A DNA stretch of 9,054 nucleotides from Maricaulis sp042095695 (GTDB taxonomy: Bacteria > Pseudomonadota > Alphaproteobacteria > Caulobacterales > Maricaulaceae), in NCBI GenBank assembly GCA_042095695.1, contig JBELMP010000110.1, forward strand, positions 1-9,054, read 5' to 3'. The first letter of the stretch is position 1; each line of letters starts with the position of its first letter. Below, in pieces: positions 6,479 to 9,054 of this stretch. Made by a program: the position numbers and the translations under genes. The notes beneath the pieces are model-generated. The model did no database searches, was not told the DNA's origin, and saw nothing but the letters and a program-made list of their open reading frames with translations.

Positions 6479-7590
6479 GCGCTATAGGCACCCGGGCGGC
6501 GGCGGGTAAAGGCCAGCATCAGACCAGCCCCGAAGGCCAGCGCGAGCATGGAAGACCCGCCATAGGAGACGAATGGCAAAGTCATGCCCTTCGGCGGGAT
6601 CAGGTTCAAGTTCACAGCGATGTTGACAAGCGCTTGCAATCCAAATTGCAAGGCCAGCCCGGTCACGGCCAGCTGGGAAAAATGATCGCGCAACTGCATG
6701 GCCTGCCCCCAGGCACGCGCCACCAGAATGGCGAACAGGCCGATGATAGACAGCGAGGCCAGCAAGCCGAATTCCTCGGCGGCGACCGAGAAAATGAAGT
6801 CGGTGTGCGCGTCAGGCAGGAAGTGTTTGACCTCGCCCTCGCCCGGACCGACCCCGGCGACGCCTCCTCGTGAAATCGCCTCCATCGCCCGGTCGATCTG
6901 ATAGGTGTCACCGCTTTCCGGATCGAGGAAGCGCTGTACCCGGCTGGCCACATGCGGGAAGGTCAGATAGGCCGCAGTCGACCCCGCGGCCGCGAGCCCG
7001 CCCAGCCCGACCACCCAGATCCAGGACAGGCCGGAGGCGAAGAAAACCCCGCCGAAACACAGGGTCAACAAGACGGTCTGCCCAAAATCAGGCTGCAGCA
7101 TCAAGAGTAAAACAGCGAAGAGATAAAGGCCGAAGGCGATGATACGTCCGGGCACAGGCGCGCCACGCTTTTCCTCGGCAAACAGCCAGGCCGCTGTCAC
7201 GATCAGGGCCGGCTTCAGAAATTCGGAGGGTTGCAGCCCGAACGATCCAAGCCGGACCCAGCGTGTCGCCCCTTTCACTTCATGACCGATAAAGGGCAAA
7301 AGCATCATCACGCCGAGCGAGCCGATGACCGCCAGCGCAGCCAGCCGCCGGGCGCCCTTGGCGCTGAGCGAGGAGACGAAGAGGAGACCGGCCAGACTCA
7401 GTCCGGCGAACAATCCCTGGCGATAGATAAAGTAGAATGGATCGGAGATTCCCAGGCGATCCGCAGCCGCCGGGCTCGCCGCCATTGAAAGCAATAAGCC
7501 CGTCACCATCAGCGCGAGAACGGTGAACAGCAAGGTTCGGTCAACGCCACGCCACCAGCTTATCGCGGCTCTGGGTGCCAGGGCGATCAT
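6475..7590 (-). CDS. ftsW: Septal peptidoglycan glycosyltransferase FtsW
   Basis: FtsW is a SEDS-family membrane protein that polymerises lipid II at the septum together with the class B penicillin-binding protein FtsI. The 371 residues are mainly hydrophobic helices, consistent with the ten membrane segments of the family. Family signatures are KGATRWVRLG with QPSEFLKPALIV (106-131), LQPDFGQTVLL (165-175), the loop PDAHTDFIFSVAAEE (259-273, holding the Asp264 expected to be catalytic) and the C-terminal PPKGMTLPFVSYGGSS (332-347). The last motif, together with the dcw position, favours FtsW over RodA. The ATG at 7590 overlaps the murD stop as ATGA and has GGAGG 7 bases upstream. The C-terminus is short after the last helix, ending in a few basic residues. 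No breaks were seen. Confidence 0.97.
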   Translation of the reverse strand: MIALAPRAAISWWRGVDRTLLFTVLALMVTGLLLSMAASPAAADRLGISDPFYFIYRQGLFAGLSLAGLLFVSSLSAKGARRLAALAVIGSLGVMMLLPFIGHEVKGATRWVRLGSFGLQPSEFLKPALIVTAAWLFAEEKRGAPVPGRIIAFGLYLFAVLLLMLQPDFGQTVLLTLCFGGVFFASGLSWIWVVGLGGLAAAGSTAAYLTFPHVASRVQRFLDPESGDTYQIDRAMEAISRGGVAGVGPGEGEVKHFLPDAHTDFIFSVAAEEFGLLASLSIIGLFAILVARAWGQAMQLRDHFSQLAVTGLALQFGLQALVNIAVNLNLIPPKGMTLPFVSYGGSSMLALAFGAGLMLAFTRRRPGAYSA

Positions 7591-9044
7591 GTTACGCCCT
7601 CCGTGCGAACCGCGTCCGTGGTCAGCGCCCGGACGCAGCCTGCAAAGGCATCACCGCGTGCCTCAAAACTCGTGAACTGGTCGAATGATGCAGCCGCCGG
7701 TGACAGTAGAACCACGGCTCCTGGGCGGCCGGATGCAGCGGCATCGCTTGCGGCGCGGCGCGTGGCGGTTTCCAGATCACCGCAAAGCGTGGTTTCAACC
7801 TTACCCACCAGCGATTTGGCAAAGCGCTCCTCGGCCTCGCCGATCAGATAGGCCCGGGCGATGCGACCAAAGGCCGGCTCAAGACCGTCGAGGCCGTCAT
7901 CCTTGGCCCGCCCCCCGGCAATCCAATAAATATCATTATAGCAATTGAGGGCCTGCAACGCCGCCTGGGCATTGGTCGCCTTGCTGTCATTGACGAAGAC
8001 GATTCCCTCCCGGCGACCGACAATCTCTTGGCGATGTGCCAGACCCGGGAAGCTGGCAACCGCCCGTCCAGCCGCTCGGCCGCTAATGCCGACAAGCCGT
8101 GCGACCGCAAGCGCAGCCGCCACATTCTGTGCATTGTGACGCCCTGGCAAGGCCGGGGCAGCCGCCAGATCGAGCACCGGGTGAGACGCCCCGTCCATGG
8201 CATCATAGACTTGGCCGCCCAGCGCATATACGCCCCGTGCAAAAACCCGCCCCGCGGAAATCGGAATGACATGCTCCTCCGGGCGACGCAGGCGAAGCCG
8301 CGAGAACAATCCGGCTGTCTCTGCATCGTCAATACCGATCACCGCCTGCGCGCCGGGTGCCTGCATATCGAACAGGCGCTGCTTGGCGGCAAAATAGCCG
8401 GCGAAACTGCCATGCCGGTCGATATGGTCCGGTGAGATGTTCAACAGGAGTGCGATATCGCAGGCCAGACTCTGCGTAAGATCAATCTGATAGGAAGAGA
8501 GTTCCAGCACATAGGTAAGGCCGGGGCGCGGCTTTTCCTGGTCGAGTATCGCCTCGCCAATATTGCCACCGACAATGGCCGGTCGCCCCGTCTCATTGAG
8601 AATATGGCCAATCAGCGCGGTGGTTGTGGACTTTCCATTCGTGCCGGTAATCCCGATTATCCTGGGACGACGCTTCTCGGGCAAGTCGCGCAGCGCCATA
8701 GCAAACAATTCGGTATCGCCAATGACCGGCGCATCCACCGCGCGGGCGAGATCAACCATGCGGTGCGGCTTGGGATGGGTCAAAGGAATGCCGGGTGAAA
8801 GGACAAGCGCGGCGATATCACCCCAATCGCGACGATTAAGGTCATCGAGCATCAACCCAGCAGCGGCGGCCCGCTCACGTGCAGTCTCGGAATCATCCCA
8901 GCAGGAGACAAGCGCGCCACCGGCTTCCAGCGCCCGGGCCCGCAGCACCAGTTCCACACCCGACTCCGGGTCATAGCCGGCCTTGGTCAGGGGCGCGATC
9001 GACAGGGTCAGGGCCGCCAGCCAAGGCCGCATGGGCTCCAGCAT
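7587..9044 (-). CDS. murD: UDP-N-acetylmuramoyl-L-alanine--D-glutamate ligase
   Basis: MurD adds D-Glu to UDP-MurNAc-L-Ala with ATP in the cytoplasm. From the ATG at 9044 it has 485 residues. The first domain contains LVLSPGIPLTHPKPH (80-94), the usual MurD stretch. The ATPase domain has GITGTNGKSTTT (131-142), GGNIGEA (159-165), ELSSYQ (181-186), NISPDHIDRH (202-211) and Lys221 in AAKQR, the position that is carbamylated in the family. The C-terminal domain has PGRHNAQN (300-307), FPGLAHR (332-338), NDSKATN (352-358) and LSPAAASFDQF (447-457). Two things are odd: the first 45 or so residues lack the glycine-rich loop expected before ALEAGGA, and the usual Cys of LSPACASFDQF is Ala. The start is uncertain: the frame remains open to the right edge, ATG 9032 is an alternative, and no good ribosome site is visible. 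mraY is expected upstream. Confidence 0.95.
   Translation of the reverse strand: MLEPMRPWLAALTLSIAPLTKAGYDPESGVELVLRARALEAGGALVSCWDDSETARERAAAAGLMLDDLNRRDWGDIAALVLSPGIPLTHPKPHRMVDLARAVDAPVIGDTELFAMALRDLPEKRRPRIIGITGTNGKSTTTALIGHILNETGRPAIVGGNIGEAILDQEKPRPGLTYVLELSSYQIDLTQSLACDIALLLNISPDHIDRHGSFAGYFAAKQRLFDMQAPGAQAVIGIDDAETAGLFSRLRLRRPEEHVIPISAGRVFARGVYALGGQVYDAMDGASHPVLDLAAAPALPGRHNAQNVAAALAVARLVGISGRAAGRAVASFPGLAHRQEIVGRREGIVFVNDSKATNAQAALQALNCYNDIYWIAGGRAKDDGLDGLEPAFGRIARAYLIGEAEERFAKSLVGKVETTLCGDLETATRRAASDAAASGRPGAVVLLSPAAASFDQFTSFEARGDAFAGCVRALTTDAVRTEGVT
7598..7602 (-). promoter_or_regulatory. Ribosome binding site of ftsW
   Basis: GGAGG on the minus strand in the last codons of murD, 7 bases before the ftsW ATG. 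It is among the strongest sites in the window and supports the overlapping start. Confidence 0.75.
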
Positions 9045-9054
9045 CGGCCCGGAC

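Noticed and set aside
8943..8970. Simple single-base frameshift in murD that would restore a Gly-rich loop
   Set aside because: The alternative frame gives GVGCGTGAA but has a TGA just before it, and the spacing to ALEAGGA does not match after one insertion or deletion. Glycine-rich readings are common in off-frames of GC-rich DNA, so it is kept only as a question.
1..9054. A mobile element, defence system, RNA gene or CRISPR array hidden in the window
   Set aside because: The whole window is covered by overlapping dcw genes with intact motifs. No inverted repeats, repeat arrays, transposase motifs or tRNA/rRNA-like stretches were noticed.

Overview
This window is a stretch of the division and cell wall (dcw) gene cluster of an alphaproteobacterium. 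Every gene lies on the minus strand, so transcription runs from high to low coordinates: murD, ftsW, murG, murC, murB, ddl, ftsQ, ftsA (ftsA is cut off by the left edge). This gene order, the GC-rich coding sequence, the short type of MurB and the family signatures point to Alphaproteobacteria. A relative of Caulobacter, Maricaulis or Hyphomonas is the best guess, but the genus cannot be fixed from the sequence alone. mraY is expected beyond the right edge and ftsZ beyond the left edge.

Layout (minus strand): murD about 9044-7587, ftsW 7590-6475, murG 6478-5372, murC 5375-3969, murB 3972-3055, ddl 3050-2136, ftsQ 2148-1240, ftsA 1243 to beyond 1. There is essentially no intergenic DNA. Five junctions are 4-base stop/start overlaps (murD/ftsW, ftsW/murG, murG/murC and ftsQ/ftsA as ATGA; murC/murB as TTGA). 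ddl and ftsQ overlap by 13 bases with the chosen GTG start, and murB and ddl are 4 bases apart. No RNA genes, mobile elements, CRISPR arrays, terminators or intergenic gaps over 300 bases were seen. Long open frames on the plus strand are shadows of these genes.

The genes work as one pathway. MurB, MurC and MurD carry out cytoplasmic steps from UDP-GlcNAc-enolpyruvate towards the muropeptide precursor. Ddl supplies D-Ala-D-Ala, and MurG converts lipid I to lipid II at the membrane. FtsW polymerises lipid II into septal glycan, while FtsQ and FtsA belong to the divisome that directs this synthesis to the division site.

The window is mostly ordinary. The parts worth a second look are (1) an AT-rich, unusually coded patch near the 3' end of ddl that holds three clustered GANTC sites and a CtrA-like TTAA / GTAACCAT element, placed where a separate ftsQA promoter would be expected, and (2) an N-terminus of MurD that lacks the glycine-rich loop normal for the family. 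No undescribed system was found.
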